Shown: positions 47,745-58,522, numbered from the stretch's first letter. The stretch is DNA of 64,000 bases from Drosophila miranda (GCF_003369915.1 NC_046675.1:23560001-23624000), one strand, 5' to 3'. The notes: generated from the letters alone by a model not told the origin. Numbers and translations: made by a program.

Positions 47745-48181
47745 GCACAGGCAGAGCCAGCAGGAAAGCTTTAACACAGTACATACCATCCACAAGGACC
47801 GCACAAGGTCCGAAGCCATGTCCCCACAGCCACAGTCACACCCACACACGACAGCATCCTCCATCAGTGAAGCAGAACAAGGAAATTAAAGCCACAACGG
47901 AAAAAGCAAAGGACGAGCAACGAGACCGACTGAAGAATATAATGGTCAAATTGTCGACTCTGCGGGATTTCGTGTGTGTTCGTGTGTAAAGTGCAGCCTG
48001 CTTGGGGACGCCTGTGTGTCATAAATTGAATTTCCTTCAAATTAGAAACTAAATAAGGCTCAGATTCTGCCGGAGCACATTGCCAAATAAAACGGAAATA
48101 AAAGAGAAAATAAGTAACGTTTAAAAAAGAATTTTGAGCGTGTCTTAAAGTGTGGCATAGAAGTTGGACCTGTTGAACAAG

Positions 48182-48277
48182 GTGAGGCATACTATTGAGT
48201 TAACATTGACAGAGAAATAGAAAGTTGGGAGATGGGATGATGGAGAGAATCTTTTATGTTCCTATTTGCTTTCACAG
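48182..48277 (+). other. Gyc89Da: 5'UTR intron of the first cyclase gene
   Basis: A donor AAG/GTGAGG and an acceptor TTTGCTTTCACAG bound a 96-nt intron that ends 22 nt before the start codon. It explains why the coding frame appears to extend upstream of the real start. Confidence 0.65.
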
Positions 48278-48299
48278 ATTCTCCAACAATCCATCAATC

Positions 48300-50303
48300 A
48301 TGTATGGCATGCTCTATGAGAGTGTCCAGCACTATGTGCAGGAGGAGTACGGCACAGACGTTTGGAAGAAGGTCTGTAACATCATCGACTGCAAGCACAA
48401 CAGTTTCAAGACCCACCAGATCTATCCGGACAAGCTGATGCCGGACATAGCGGCGGCCCTGTCCGCCTGCACGGGCGAGTCCTTCGACTCATGTATGAAC
48501 TTCTTTGGAAAGTGCTTCGTAAGGTTCTTTAGCAACTTTGGCTACGACAAGATGATTCGCTCCACGGGCCGATATTTCTGCGACTTTCTGCAGTCCATCG
48601 ACAACATTCACCTGATCATGCGGTTCACCTATCCCAAGATGAAGTCGCCGAGCATGCAGCTGACCAGCATGGACGACAAGGGGGCTGTCATCCTCTATCG
48701 GAGCAGCCGAACGGGCATGTCCAAGTACCTTATTGGGCAAATGACGGAGGTAGCCCAGGAATTTTATGGCCTGCAGATCAAGGCATATGTAATCGAGAGC
48801 CAAAACGACATCAGCGGCGGGACGGCGGGTCCCATCAAGATGACGGAGGGTCCGCTTACTGTCATCGTGAAGTATCGCCTTGACTTCGACAACTCTGAAT
48901 ATATGGCCAAGCGTGTGAACACGGAGGCACATCCCTCGCAGCTGAAGATGCCCACGGTGAAACTGGACGTTTTTCTGGACCTGTTCCCCTTCACCTTCGT
49001 CCTGAACCACGACATGAAGATTACACATGCCGGGGAGAAGATTGTGGAGACATGGATAATGCACAATCCTGGGGCTAATCTCAAGGGCTTCATAGGCACT
49101 CACGTGATGGACCTGTTCCACTGTCGACGGCCCAAGGACACCACCATCGATTGGGAAACATTGATCCAGATGCGGGCGGTTCTCTTCGAGTTCGAGCTGA
49201 TCCGTACGGGGCATAATCGGGATGCCTACGACGCAGCCCTGAACATGGACTTTGAGAACTACGACGAGATGGATCTAAACGAGGCCCAGACCATGGCCAT
49301 CACTAAGGCCAAGGAGTTCAATGACGCACATCCTGCCGAGGCGGAGCTGGCTGCTGGAGAGGACGAAATCGATCCGGCCACGGGTGAACGTCGCTCCTCC
49401 CAGGGCCTGAGATCCATTCTGCTCAAGGGTCAGATGTTCTACATCAAGGATGTGGACTCGATGATATTCCTATGCAGTCCGTTGATCGAGAACCTGGATG
49501 AACTGCATGCCATTGGTCTGTACCTGAACGATCTCAATCCGCATGGCCTCAGCAGGGAGCTGGTCATGGCTGGCTGGCAGCACTGCTCGAAGCTAGAGAT
49601 CATGTTCGAGAAGGAGGAGCAGCGATCTGATGAACTGGAAAAGTCCTTAGAGCTTGCTGACTCTTGGAAGCGTCAGGGTGATGACCTCCTATACTCCATG
49701 ATCCCTCGTCCCATTGCCGAACGAATGAGGAACAGCCAGGAGCAGGTTTGTGAGAGCTTCGAAGAGGTCTCCATCGTCTTCATCGAGGTCCTGAATGTCT
49801 ACGACGGCGGCTTGAACAGCATTCAGGGAGCCATGATGGCAGTGAATACGCTGAACAAGGTTTTCTCGGTTCTCGATGAGGAAATCATTTCCCCGTTCGT
49901 CTACAAAGTGGAAACCGTTGGCATGGTCTACATGGCGGTGTCCGGGGCACCGGACGTCAATCCCTTGCATGCGCAGCACGCGTGTGATATGGCCCTACGC
50001 GTGATGAAGAAGTTTCATCCCAAGGACATGGGCGATGTAGCCATTCGGGTGGGCATCAACTCCGGTCCCGTGGTGGCTGGAGTCGTTGGCCAAAAGGTTC
50101 CTCGTTATTGCCTCTTCGGGGACACGGTCAATACCGCCTCCCGCATGGAGAGCAGTAGCGATCCCTGGAAGATTCAGCTCTCCAAATACACGGCAGACAA
50201 GGTGCGAGAACTTGGCTACAAGGTCGAGTCCCGTGGCACTGTCAAGGTCAAGGGTAAAGGCGAAATGGAGACCTATTGGCTTCTCGAGGGACCAGAGGGC
50301 TAA
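48300..50303 (+). CDS. Gyc89Da: Atypical soluble guanylyl cyclase, beta-like
   Basis: 667 residues in one uninterrupted coding exon. An N-terminal H-NOX haem domain (about 1-185) has the proximal ligand H104 and the YxSxR haem-propionate motif Y133-S135-R137. An H-NOX-associated PAS-like region and a coiled helix (KLEIMFEKEEQRSDELEKSL) follow, then the class III cyclase domain (about 490-660). Nucleotide-binding residues remain: E538, C604, N611 and R615. The two metal-binding aspartates are E496 and M542 instead, so it should not be active alone. In D. melanogaster this class is known to work with Gyc88E as an oxygen-sensitive heterodimer. I start at the ATG before YGMLYESVQHY because the longer frame runs into the 5'UTR intron. 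The a/b naming follows gene order after CSN5 and could be swapped. Confidence 0.92.
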   Translation: MYGMLYESVQHYVQEEYGTDVWKKVCNIIDCKHNSFKTHQIYPDKLMPDIAAALSACTGESFDSCMNFFGKCFVRFFSNFGYDKMIRSTGRYFCDFLQSIDNIHLIMRFTYPKMKSPSMQLTSMDDKGAVILYRSSRTGMSKYLIGQMTEVAQEFYGLQIKAYVIESQNDISGGTAGPIKMTEGPLTVIVKYRLDFDNSEYMAKRVNTEAHPSQLKMPTVKLDVFLDLFPFTFVLNHDMKITHAGEKIVETWIMHNPGANLKGFIGTHVMDLFHCRRPKDTTIDWETLIQMRAVLFEFELIRTGHNRDAYDAALNMDFENYDEMDLNEAQTMAITKAKEFNDAHPAEAELAAGEDEIDPATGERRSSQGLRSILLKGQMFYIKDVDSMIFLCSPLIENLDELHAIGLYLNDLNPHGLSRELVMAGWQHCSKLEIMFEKEEQRSDELEKSLELADSWKRQGDDLLYSMIPRPIAERMRNSQEQVCESFEEVSIVFIEVLNVYDGGLNSIQGAMMAVNTLNKVFSVLDEEIISPFVYKVETVGMVYMAVSGAPDVNPLHAQHACDMALRVMKKFHPKDMGDVAIRVGINSGPVVAGVVGQKVPRYCLFGDTVNTASRMESSSDPWKIQLSKYTADKVRELGYKVESRGTVKVKGKGEMETYWLLEGPEG

Positions 50304-52991
50304 ACGATTGAAAAGAAATGAAAAGAAATTATTTATGATTTAATGTAGAACACCTGCACTAAAAATATTGTACTACACTTAAAACTAATTGCAATAAAAG
50401 AGAATTTCCCTCTTTCTACTTTCAGTTTGATTGAATCTAAGTCTAAGTATTTCAGATATCTCATCTGAGGTCACAAACCCTAGTTTTACGACACTCGTAA
50501 ACGGGAATTTAGTTAACAACCGCTTTCCTTTTGCTCGAACGGAACTTCTCGTCTAACTGACGAGGGTCTCATATCTAGCCCCATTCCCAGCAGACAACCC
50601 ATTTCCGAATATCCTTTTTTAATAACTTTTATGGGGAGATTGCGTGTCGTTTGGCACACCATCTATAGCTATCCACGCAGGCCTGGCTATCATAAGCCCA
50701 TGTAAGTCGTAAATGGACTGGGTTCTGCACTGAGAAAAAATCTTTGATATCAAGAATACGAGTGTAGGTTTTTCTACTTGGAACCCAGATCCTTAAAGAT
50801 ATGTACATTTATGAGAGTTAATAGATACAGATTACGTAGTATGGAAATGGATCAGGATAGAAAGCTATTGGGCCACCTTTAACGGTAGAAGTTCCTTTAA
50901 GGAAGAAGAACTCCTAGTAGAACAAACAAAAATATACTCAGTTTCTGAAAGCTTGTTCTATTCGATTTCGACGTGGAACAGATGTGAAGACACAGTGTGA
51001 CAGCACACCAAAGTTCTTGATTCATGCTATAGTAATGATTCGACCGACATCATTCTTTATGATTCTGCGTTAGCGCTTTTCTCGTCTCTGGAAGCTTTTG
51101 ATTGCCAGAAGATTATGCCATACGAGGGGCTGGATGTGGTCTGACAATGATTTGAAATACCCTTAATACAGTGTGATATCACAGCAGTCAGCATCCCCTT
51201 ATAATAGTTATAAAGAGACGTGCAGATATCGCCTTTTTTCTCTAAGTGCGTTCACGTCGATGGCTTTTGGAGTTCCTTTACCCTGCTCTTCTTACCGAAA
51301 TGAAATTAAGCCATTTTGCGTGCACCGCAGAGAAGCTCAAGTGCCTGGACGTCTGCCAATTAATTCTAGACCAATAATGACAATGACCAATCGCACCCCC
51401 ACACAGGACTAATTAGGTTTTTTATTTTGGTGAAATGAAATGACAAAGCATGATGTCCTTCTCGTATTTAGTTTTAGCTCAATTTCTCATTTTAATCGTC
51501 CCTTTTCTGTGCGTTATTAATGAAATTTTGAGTGGGTTTTAAGCGTTGCCAAAATAGCCCTTCCGTTCCGTGTCCGTGACTCTGACATCCAGCAGAGATG
51601 CTCGCTGGCCCATGTCCTCGCACATTATCTTCACTTTTGGCAATTCATGCGCTGCCCATAAAATTGTCAACGCTTATTTGAAAAGCTCTCCCGGACAGCC
51701 GTTTGGGTTAAGTAGGACAAAGGTTCGGTTGGGAGGCTGTGAGGCTGTAATGCTGTTGGGGAGCCCCACGATAGACAAATCCGAAATCCTCTTTAAATTG
51801 CTTTAAAGCACAACATCAAATATGTAGCCAGGACTCTCTCATTCACACACACATGTATATGAACGTTTGTATGTATTTATTGCAAAAGTATGCGTGAAAA
51901 TGGAATGGCATTAAAACAGTAGCCCCAACCCACTGTCACCCATCCAACCACCAAGGGAAATGGGAAAATGCCAAGGCAAAAGCGAAAGCGAAAGGCTACG
52001 ACAATGATACATTTGACGAGCAGTTGAAAGCAAAGACTTCCAGGGCTGGACGAGTGTCAAGAACATTCCCATATAACGGAATGGATAGAGCTAGATTTGG
52101 AAAAGAGTTCAGGCTTTATATAACATACGTTCCAACTCAGATTAAGCTGAGTTGATTAAGTGTTCAAAACATTGATTATCATTGATGAAAGAACACAAAA
52201 ATAGTTGAAGCCTTAGTTATACGTAGGAGGACTTTTAGGTCCGTAACCGTTTATTGAAAATGATTTTATTGCCGTTCAAAATATTCTCCATGATGATAGA
52301 TACACTTTACAGCCGCTGAAACCAATCTTCAAACCACTTTTTCCACTGTGAAACAAGACGGTGTATCACGAGAAAAATTCTAAGATTTGGGGAACTTTTG
52401 TTTTTTTAAGTGCAGCTCGTCCTAATGTAAAAAATCTATAAAAAAATCCTTTATAACCCCCCAAAAAAATAACCTTCGATGGAATATTTTCCTACTTTAT
52501 GAAGAATCTGTTTAAGTGATTCTATATAAACGCTCAAAACCCCTCCATATAAAAAGTTCATTCAGAATATAAAAGTAAAGCTCTTCTCTAAGAAGCCAAA
52601 GATGTATGTACGAGTATTACCCATCCCTGTGAAAACCTTTTAAGTGTAACGCAAAAGGAGTTTGAGACAAGGGACAATATTTTGCACGGAATACCAAGAA
52701 CGCAAGCACGTATTCGATGCGTATTGTGTGTGTACCATAAAAGAAACGAACAGAGAGAAAAATGAGTACTTTGGCAGTGTGTCAATGTTGATACTTTATC
52801 GAGAAAGAGAGAAAGTGGCATTTGACATAGGACGGAGGACCCAGAGACCCGAAGCCAAGAGCATTGACTGGCGATGTCCATAATGATGATGATGATGATG
52901 GTCAAACAGAGAAGTGCGTGTCGAGGCGCAAACACGGAGGTCGTAAGTGGCCCGGAAACATCCATCCAGCAGGAATCTGGCTGCGGGGGAC
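50304..52991. other. Spacer between the tandem cyclases, upstream part
   Basis: About 2.7 kb of AT-rich DNA holding the 3'UTR of the first cyclase and presumably upstream control sequence for the second. A repeat-associated palindromic motif (CAGTGTGATATCACAG) is at about 51171. No coding exon is supported. Confidence 0.5.
50393..50398 (+). terminator. Gyc89Da: Poly(A) signal of the first cyclase gene
   Basis: AATAAA about 90 nt past the stop codon. Confidence 0.75.
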
Positions 52992-53030
52992 TATAAAAGG
53001 ACAGACCGACAACGATACACGCTCCATTCG
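52992..53030 (+). promoter_or_regulatory. Gyc89Db: TATA box and initiator of the second cyclase gene
   Basis: TATAAAA at 52992-52998 with CATTCG starting 33-34 nt downstream. The shared CTATAAAAG and CATTCG at equal spacing match the promoter of the first cyclase. The coding start is 2 kb away, so a 5'UTR intron is implied. Confidence 0.65.
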
Positions 53031-53359
53031 TACGACGACCGCCTGTCTGATTGCCGGCTGAGGGAAAAGCTTTGCACGACGGAACCGACGACACCGACAT
53101 CGACTCCGACCCAGACTCACGAAGTTCCGTCAGAGGAATCATGGAGCAAATCACACGGGAAAAAGCCAAAGAAGCTGCGACAGGCGGACAAACAAATTTA
53201 GTGTAACAATAGCAACAGACGACGACGGAACACGGACCCAGAAACAGGGAGAGAGAAAGAGCTCCACAGAAAAAAAATATACGTATCGAGTCTTAACGTA
53301 TCCGGGAGGAGGCTGTGTGTGGAGCATATGCCCCAAAAGTGTTTGTGTGAGTGTTCGGG

Positions 53360-54882
53360 CAGGTTCCCGTAAATTATAAATAAGCTACAAGCAAATGCCG
53401 CGTGGATAAAATTAAAACTTCAGAATCATATACCCGTGGTCTAACGAAAGAAGTGCGAAACAAAATTTGAATATCTGGAATACCTGATGGCGATTTAATC
53501 AACGGCGAAAGGCGAAAAGGCAATCTAACGTAAGCCGGATTAGCAGGGATACAATATGCTAATTTCACAGCCACTTGTGGGAGGGATTTATCAGGGAAAT
53601 CAACTATGTTTAAGTGGGTATGAATTTTTCATTGGTTCTCCGAGCGAAGCAAAGGTTGGGCAGCCTCTTGGCGTGTATTTTAAATGGATCCCTAGATATT
53701 TATAGAGAGCTTTTACTTTGGGTGTTTAATTTGTTTGTAATTAATTACTTTGTGTCGCCTTTTTTGAGAAATCTTTTTATTAGTAGATTATTTATTATTA
53801 TACAATTATTTATTGATGATTGAAAAGTCTGATAATTTTAATACTTAGTCCCATTCACTCATCTTTACGAATGATATCTAAAATATGATTGAAGAGATGA
53901 GCCCAGAAATATGTAAATTTAAATCCTGAAAATCAGCTCATTTTGTTATAAGAGTGATAATACTGAGGATACAAAGATTATCCCTTTACATATTTTGTAT
54001 TACTTAATAATATACAAAATTTATTGTGAGGATTTAAAGGATACATTATCTTATTTATTGGAAAAGTATAAATACTCGTAATAGAAAAGAGCGGCCGCTT
54101 TAATAAATTTTTATTTGTCAGTTAACATCTTGAAACATTAATCAAACGCCAACATTTGCACATACTACTTCCAAATACAGACTAAAGAATTTGTTGGAAT
54201 ATATATACATATTTTTACGACTCTTGGCCTAAGAGAAATGTGCCTGTTTTGGTCAAAATTGAATACACAAACTCCCGAAAGATGTTGGAAAATTTATGGC
54301 CCAACAGCAAGTTTAACCTTCGACCGGCCCGGGGGGCTTGGGGCGGTAAAATTGAAAAGAAGCCACCGCAACAAGGCGAATTAACGGCAACAAAAAGCCA
54401 ACGGAAATAAGTCAAGGGGACAACGAGCTCTGGCAAGGACGTGACAAGCACTGCGGAACATGAGTAAACGACTCAGAGGAGGCGCGTGCCTGGTCCTGGC
54501 ACATGGCACATGTAGCCAAATTAAACTGTAGAGGCAATAAATCAAAAGGCAAGGAAAAGGAAAGCAGGCTTAACTTTCCCTAGCGCCTGTTGAGGAGTAG
54601 ATAGGAGAGGACTGCAGTAATTCATTTTCCTGGAATATGTTACTTAATGTACTTTAAAATCCAAGTCAATTTAATGCCTGATGATTTTATTTGATGGCTT
54701 ACGGGATAGGCGGCCTCTCACTTAAGCTCTCATCAATCACTCGAGCTTATCTTCGTTAGCTAATCCCTGACCTGACACACTCTCTCATATCCTAGGGGCA
54801 GACTTCACCTAATTACCAGCAGTGAATAATGGAAAAACTTTGTTATCCTAATTATGTGTTCTCAAACTTTTCCTCGTTGCAG
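53360..54882 (+). other. Gyc89Db: Probable 5'UTR intron of the second cyclase gene
   Basis: The sequence between the TATA promoter and the coding exon is AT-rich and non-coding. It ends in TTTTCCTCGTTGCAG at 54882, a good acceptor about 120 nt before the start codon. The donor is not certain and may lie anywhere from about 53160 to 53380. Confidence 0.5.
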
Positions 54883-55004
54883 AGAAACTTTTTGCCCAGG
54901 CAATTTGCGCGACAGAAAGAGCGAAAACTAACCATTCGCCAGGAGAGACCTCAACATAGCCCCCACTGACCTTCCCCAAAGGAGCCGCCCAAACAGACGC
55001 CATC

Positions 55005-57008
55005 ATGTATGGGATGCTGTACGAGAGCGTGCAGCACTACATCCAGAAGGAGTATGGGATGGAGATGTGGAAAAAGATCTGCCAGATAATCGACTGCAAG
55101 CACAACAGCTTTAAGACCCACCAGATCTATCCGGACAAGATGATGCCGGACTTTGCCGCAGCCCTCTCCGCCTGCAGCGGCGAGTCCTTCGACTTCTGTA
55201 TGAACTTCTTCGGCAAATGCTTCGTGAGGTTCTTCACAAACTTTGGCTACGACAAGATGATTCGCTCCACGGGCCGATATTTCTGCGACTTCCTGCAGTC
55301 CATCGACAACATACACCTTCAGATGCGGTTCACCTATCCCAAGATGAAATCCCCGAGCATGCAGCTGACCAACATGGATGACAAAGGAGCTGTTATCCTT
55401 TATCGCAGTGGACGAACGGGCATGTCCAAGTACCTTATTGGGCAGATGACGGAGGTGGCTAAGGAGTTCTATAACCTGGACATGACTGCGTATGTTCTGG
55501 AGAGCCAGAACGACATTTGCGGCGGAACAGCGGGTCCCATCAAGCTGTCGGAGGGTCCGATGACTGTGATCGTCAAGTACCGCCTGGACTTTGATAATCG
55601 CGACTATATGGCCAAGAGGGTGAACGTCGTTGCCCATCCGTCCCAGATGAAGATGCCATCGGTGGACCTAAACGTGTTCCTGGAGCTGTTTCCCTTCACG
55701 ATCGTGTTGAACCACGACATGAAGATAACACTCGCTGGTGAGAAGATCATCGAAACGTGGATACTGCACAATCCGGGGGTGAATCCGAAGAGCTTCATTG
55801 GCAGTCACATTTTGGATTTGTTTAAGTGCCGGAGGCCCAAGGACACCAAGATCGAGTGGGAGACCATTGTCCAAATGCGAACGGTTCTCTTCGAGTTTGA
55901 GCTTATCCGCACGGGTCACAATCGCGCGGCATACGATGCAGCTCTAAACTTTGACTACGACACCTTCGACGATGCCAGCCTCAACGAAGCCCAAGCCATG
56001 GCCGTGGCCAGTGCCAAGGAGTTCAGTGTGGAGCACGCCAAGGACGACGAAGCTGCTGCCGCCACCAAGGATGAAATCGACCCTGCCACGGGACAGCGTC
56101 GTCCCTCTGTAGGTCTCCGATCCATCCTGCTCAAGGGTCAGATGTTCTACATTAAGGATGTGGACTCGCTGATATTCCTGTGCAGTCCGTTGATCGAGAA
56201 TCTGGATGAGTTGCACGGCATTGGTCTGTACCTGAACGATCTCAACCCGCATGGCCTAAGCAGGGAGCTTGTCATGGCTGGCTGGCAGCACTGCTCCAAG
56301 CTGGAGATCATGTTCGAGAAGGAGGAGCAGCGTTCCGATGAGCTGGAAAAGTCCTTGGAGCTCGCTGATTCCTGGAAACGTCAGGGTGATGAGCTCCTCT
56401 ACTCCATGATCCCTCGTCCCATTGCCGAACGCATGAGGAAGAGTGAGGAGCATGTCTGTCAAAGCTTCGAGGAGGTCTCCGTCATCTTCATCGAGGTGCT
56501 GAATGTCTACGACAGCGGCTCGAACAACATCCAAGACGCTATGCAAGCTGTGACCACACTGAACAAGGTATTCTCGGCTCTCGATGAGGAAATCATTTCC
56601 CCGTTCGTATACAAAGTGGAGACCGTGGGCATGGTATATATGGCCGTGTCAGGAGCACCCGACGTTAATCCTTTGCATGCGGAGCACGCATGTGATCTGG
56701 CCCTGCGCGTGATGAAGAAGGTAAAGGCCCATGCACTGCCCGGCGTGGCCATTCGGGTGGGCATCAACTCGGGTCCCGTGGTGGCCGGAGTCGTTGGCCA
56801 AAAGGTGCCCCGTTATTGCCTTTTCGGGGACACGGTCAATACCGCCTCCCGCATGGAGAGCAGCAGCGATCCCTGGAAGATTCAGCTCTCTAACTACACA
56901 GCCACAAAGGTGCGAAAGCTCGGATACAAATTGGAGCTGCGTGGCTTGGTCAAGGTCAAGGGCAAGGGCGAGATGGAAACTTTTTGGCTGCTGGAAGGAC
57001 CGGAGTAA
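55005..57008 (+). CDS. Gyc89Db: Atypical soluble guanylyl cyclase, beta-like, tandem paralogue
   Basis: 667 residues in one coding exon, the same length as its upstream neighbour and collinear with it throughout. The H-NOX domain keeps the histidine in SIDNIHLQM and the YxSxR motif (YRSGR). The helix KLEIMFEKEEQRSDELEKSL and the cyclase core KVETVG...PRYCLFGDTVNTASR are shared almost unchanged. As in the first copy, the two metal aspartates are Glu (FIEVL) and Met (VGMVYM), so a partner subunit is needed for catalysis. Most differences lie in the linker before the helix (around residues 325-370) and near the extreme C-terminus. The pair arose by tandem duplication that included the promoter. 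A TATA promoter suggests tissue-restricted, probably neuronal, expression. Confidence 0.92.
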   Translation: MYGMLYESVQHYIQKEYGMEMWKKICQIIDCKHNSFKTHQIYPDKMMPDFAAALSACSGESFDFCMNFFGKCFVRFFTNFGYDKMIRSTGRYFCDFLQSIDNIHLQMRFTYPKMKSPSMQLTNMDDKGAVILYRSGRTGMSKYLIGQMTEVAKEFYNLDMTAYVLESQNDICGGTAGPIKLSEGPMTVIVKYRLDFDNRDYMAKRVNVVAHPSQMKMPSVDLNVFLELFPFTIVLNHDMKITLAGEKIIETWILHNPGVNPKSFIGSHILDLFKCRRPKDTKIEWETIVQMRTVLFEFELIRTGHNRAAYDAALNFDYDTFDDASLNEAQAMAVASAKEFSVEHAKDDEAAAATKDEIDPATGQRRPSVGLRSILLKGQMFYIKDVDSLIFLCSPLIENLDELHGIGLYLNDLNPHGLSRELVMAGWQHCSKLEIMFEKEEQRSDELEKSLELADSWKRQGDELLYSMIPRPIAERMRKSEEHVCQSFEEVSVIFIEVLNVYDSGSNNIQDAMQAVTTLNKVFSALDEEIISPFVYKVETVGMVYMAVSGAPDVNPLHAEHACDLALRVMKKVKAHALPGVAIRVGINSGPVVAGVVGQKVPRYCLFGDTVNTASRMESSSDPWKIQLSNYTATKVRKLGYKLELRGLVKVKGKGEMETFWLLEGPE

Positions 57009-57070
57009 TATTGTACCACTATCAATTGACTTGACCAATTATATAATAATAATCCGGCGTCTTAATAATT

Positions 57071-57076
57071 AATAAA
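57071..57076 (+). terminator. Gyc89Db: Poly(A) signal of the second cyclase gene
   Basis: AATAAA about 60 nt past the stop. It lies immediately next to the putative stop codon of the minus-strand exon at 57079, so the two genes would converge tightly. Confidence 0.65.
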
Positions 57077-57078
57077 TT

Positions 57079-57410
57079 TCATTTTCTGATCCGCCGGGCA
57101 GTCCTTTTGAAGCTGGCGCTGTGACGTGAGGCGAATATAAAGTTCTTGTTCAAGTCAATATTCCCAGCCACTGGGGACGCTGGTGCCACACCCTCCCCGC
57201 TGTCTATGTCAATGGCTATGCTATGGCAATGTCGAATGGCTGTTCAAATTGGCCAAGATGCTCACCTTTGTGCCGTTTGCCAGTGAACGCATCAGTGCTG
57301 TAATTTCTGCTTTCGATCTGGAGCACCAGCAGCGAGGTTATGTAGTATGTCATGCCCGAATGAAGGAGGCTGCGGTTCTGGCCCGTCGTCTTGCTCCAGT
57401 ACACGTTGTC
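57079..57410 (-). CDS. Possible unrecognised minus-strand gene, last two exons
   Basis: On the minus strand 57410-57266 is an open exon with strongly fly-like codons (many C or G third positions). It reads NVYWSKTTGQNRSLLHSGM, then TYYITSLLVLQIESRNYS, and ends at a donor CACAAAG/GTGAGC. A 62-nt intron leads to 57203-57079, which continues in frame through DSGEGVAPASPVAGN to a basic end, KRTARRIRK, and a stop. The acceptor at 57411 (CTAG) has a poor pyrimidine tract. Upstream exons were not found; the fragment could start at the ATG in HSGMTYY. A minus-strand TATAAAA lies at 57709-57703. I do not recognise the family. The plus strand is also open here but with less biased codons. Confidence 0.35.
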
Positions 57411-57904
57411 CTAGCTACCAACCAGTATCTGAGGCTTATTGTGGTCGAATGTGAGCCTGTGAGCCGATTGGCTGATTGGCTTCCACTTTCACAGTTTCAA
57501 ATTCCAGCCGTTCTCTCAGATCCGCCCGGAAGGTGTTGAGAAAAAGGTGGTATGGACAACAAGCAACACGGCCCGGAAAATACAATGTAAAATCAACCCT
57601 TTTTGCCTAATATACCTTGAAGGACAAAATCGCACGCAAGGTGAGGTTCGCACGAACCTTGCAATTTGATTTGGTGGTTTTTTGCCTGTTGCCCATACCC
57701 TCTTTTATAGTCCATTCCAAATTTCCAAATTTGAATATTAAAAGGTCGTTAAAAAGAATCGTTATCGATGACAGCTGGCAACAAAAAAAGGCGCGACATT
57801 CGGACACCAGCTGTTCATGATTTCTTTTATTTTGTTTTTGATTCCGGTTTAGAGATACTTACGCTGTATATATAGTCACATTCACTAGATGACTGGCAAA
57901 AAAA
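57411..57904. other. Spacer upstream of Dhfr
   Basis: Contains a repeat block shared with 22268-22342, a minus-strand TATA-like sequence at 57703-57709, and presumably the Dhfr promoter. TTATCGATG near 57762 is a near-match to the DRE motif. No exon is firmly supported on either strand. Confidence 0.4.
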
Positions 57905-58522
57905 ATGTTGCGTTTTAATCTAATTGTCGCGGTGTCCGAGAACTTCGGCATTGGCTTTAAGGGAGATCTGCCATGGCGCCTAAAGTAAGTTATTTAGAAC
58001 CAATAAGTTAATACTGTGCCTAATATCTCCGGGAATGACTGCAGATCCGAGCTGAAGTATTTTAGTCGCACCACCAAGCGAACCAGCGATCCCAACAAAC
58101 GCAATGTGGTAATAATGGGCAGAAAGACATATTTTGGAGTGCCCGCCAGCAAGCGTCCACTGCCAGAGCGTTTGAACATTGTTTTGAGCACCACGTTGCA
58201 GCCCGCAGAGCTTCCCAGTGATGTGGTCCTGTGCCCCAGCCTAGAGGAAGCCATGAAGCATCTGGAAGAGGAGACCTTTCGCGACCAAATCGAGAACGTC
58301 TGGGTTGTGGGCGGTAGTGGAGTTTACGAGGAAGCCATGGCTTCGTCCCGTTGCAACCGGCTGTACATAACCAAAATCCAGCAGAACTTCGAGTGTGACA
58401 CCTTCTTTCCCAGTATTCCAGACAGCTTTCGTGAGGTGCCGCCCGATGCGGACACACCCGTAGGCGTGCAGGAGGAGAATGGCATTAAGTATGAGTACAA
58501 GGTTTTGGAAAAACGAGAATAA
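57905..58522 (+). CDS. Dhfr: Dihydrofolate reductase
   Basis: Exons 57905-57984 and 58045-58522 join in frame to 185 residues across a 60-nt intron. The enzyme reduces dihydrofolate to tetrahydrofolate with NADPH, supplying thymidylate and purine synthesis. Family marks are in order: LIVAVSENFGIG at the N-terminus, GDLPWRLK, the cofactor-binding block VVIMGRKTYFGVP, and VWVVGGSGVYEEA. The length is as expected for insects. The intron after LPWRLK lies at a position common in animal Dhfr genes. The start is the first ATG, MLRFN. The stop codon overlaps the AATAAA poly(A) signal (58521-58526), and the gene converges on Sdhaf3 with 17 nt between stop codons. Confidence 0.97.

Noticed and set aside
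48225-48299. N-terminal extension of the first guanylyl cyclase
   Set aside because: The extra 25 codons fall inside a probable 96-nt 5'UTR intron (GTGAGG to TTTCACAG). The second cyclase begins at the equivalent MYGMLYESVQHY, so the downstream ATG is used.
48489-57038. Minus-strand open frames opposite the cyclases
   Set aside because: Antisense shadows of strongly biased coding sequence. They occur at equivalent places in both paralogues and have no family features.
57183-57539. Plus-strand 118-codon frame before Dhfr
   Set aside because: Codon third positions are much less biased than on the minus strand, and no splice or promoter context fits. The minus-strand reading is preferred, though weakly.
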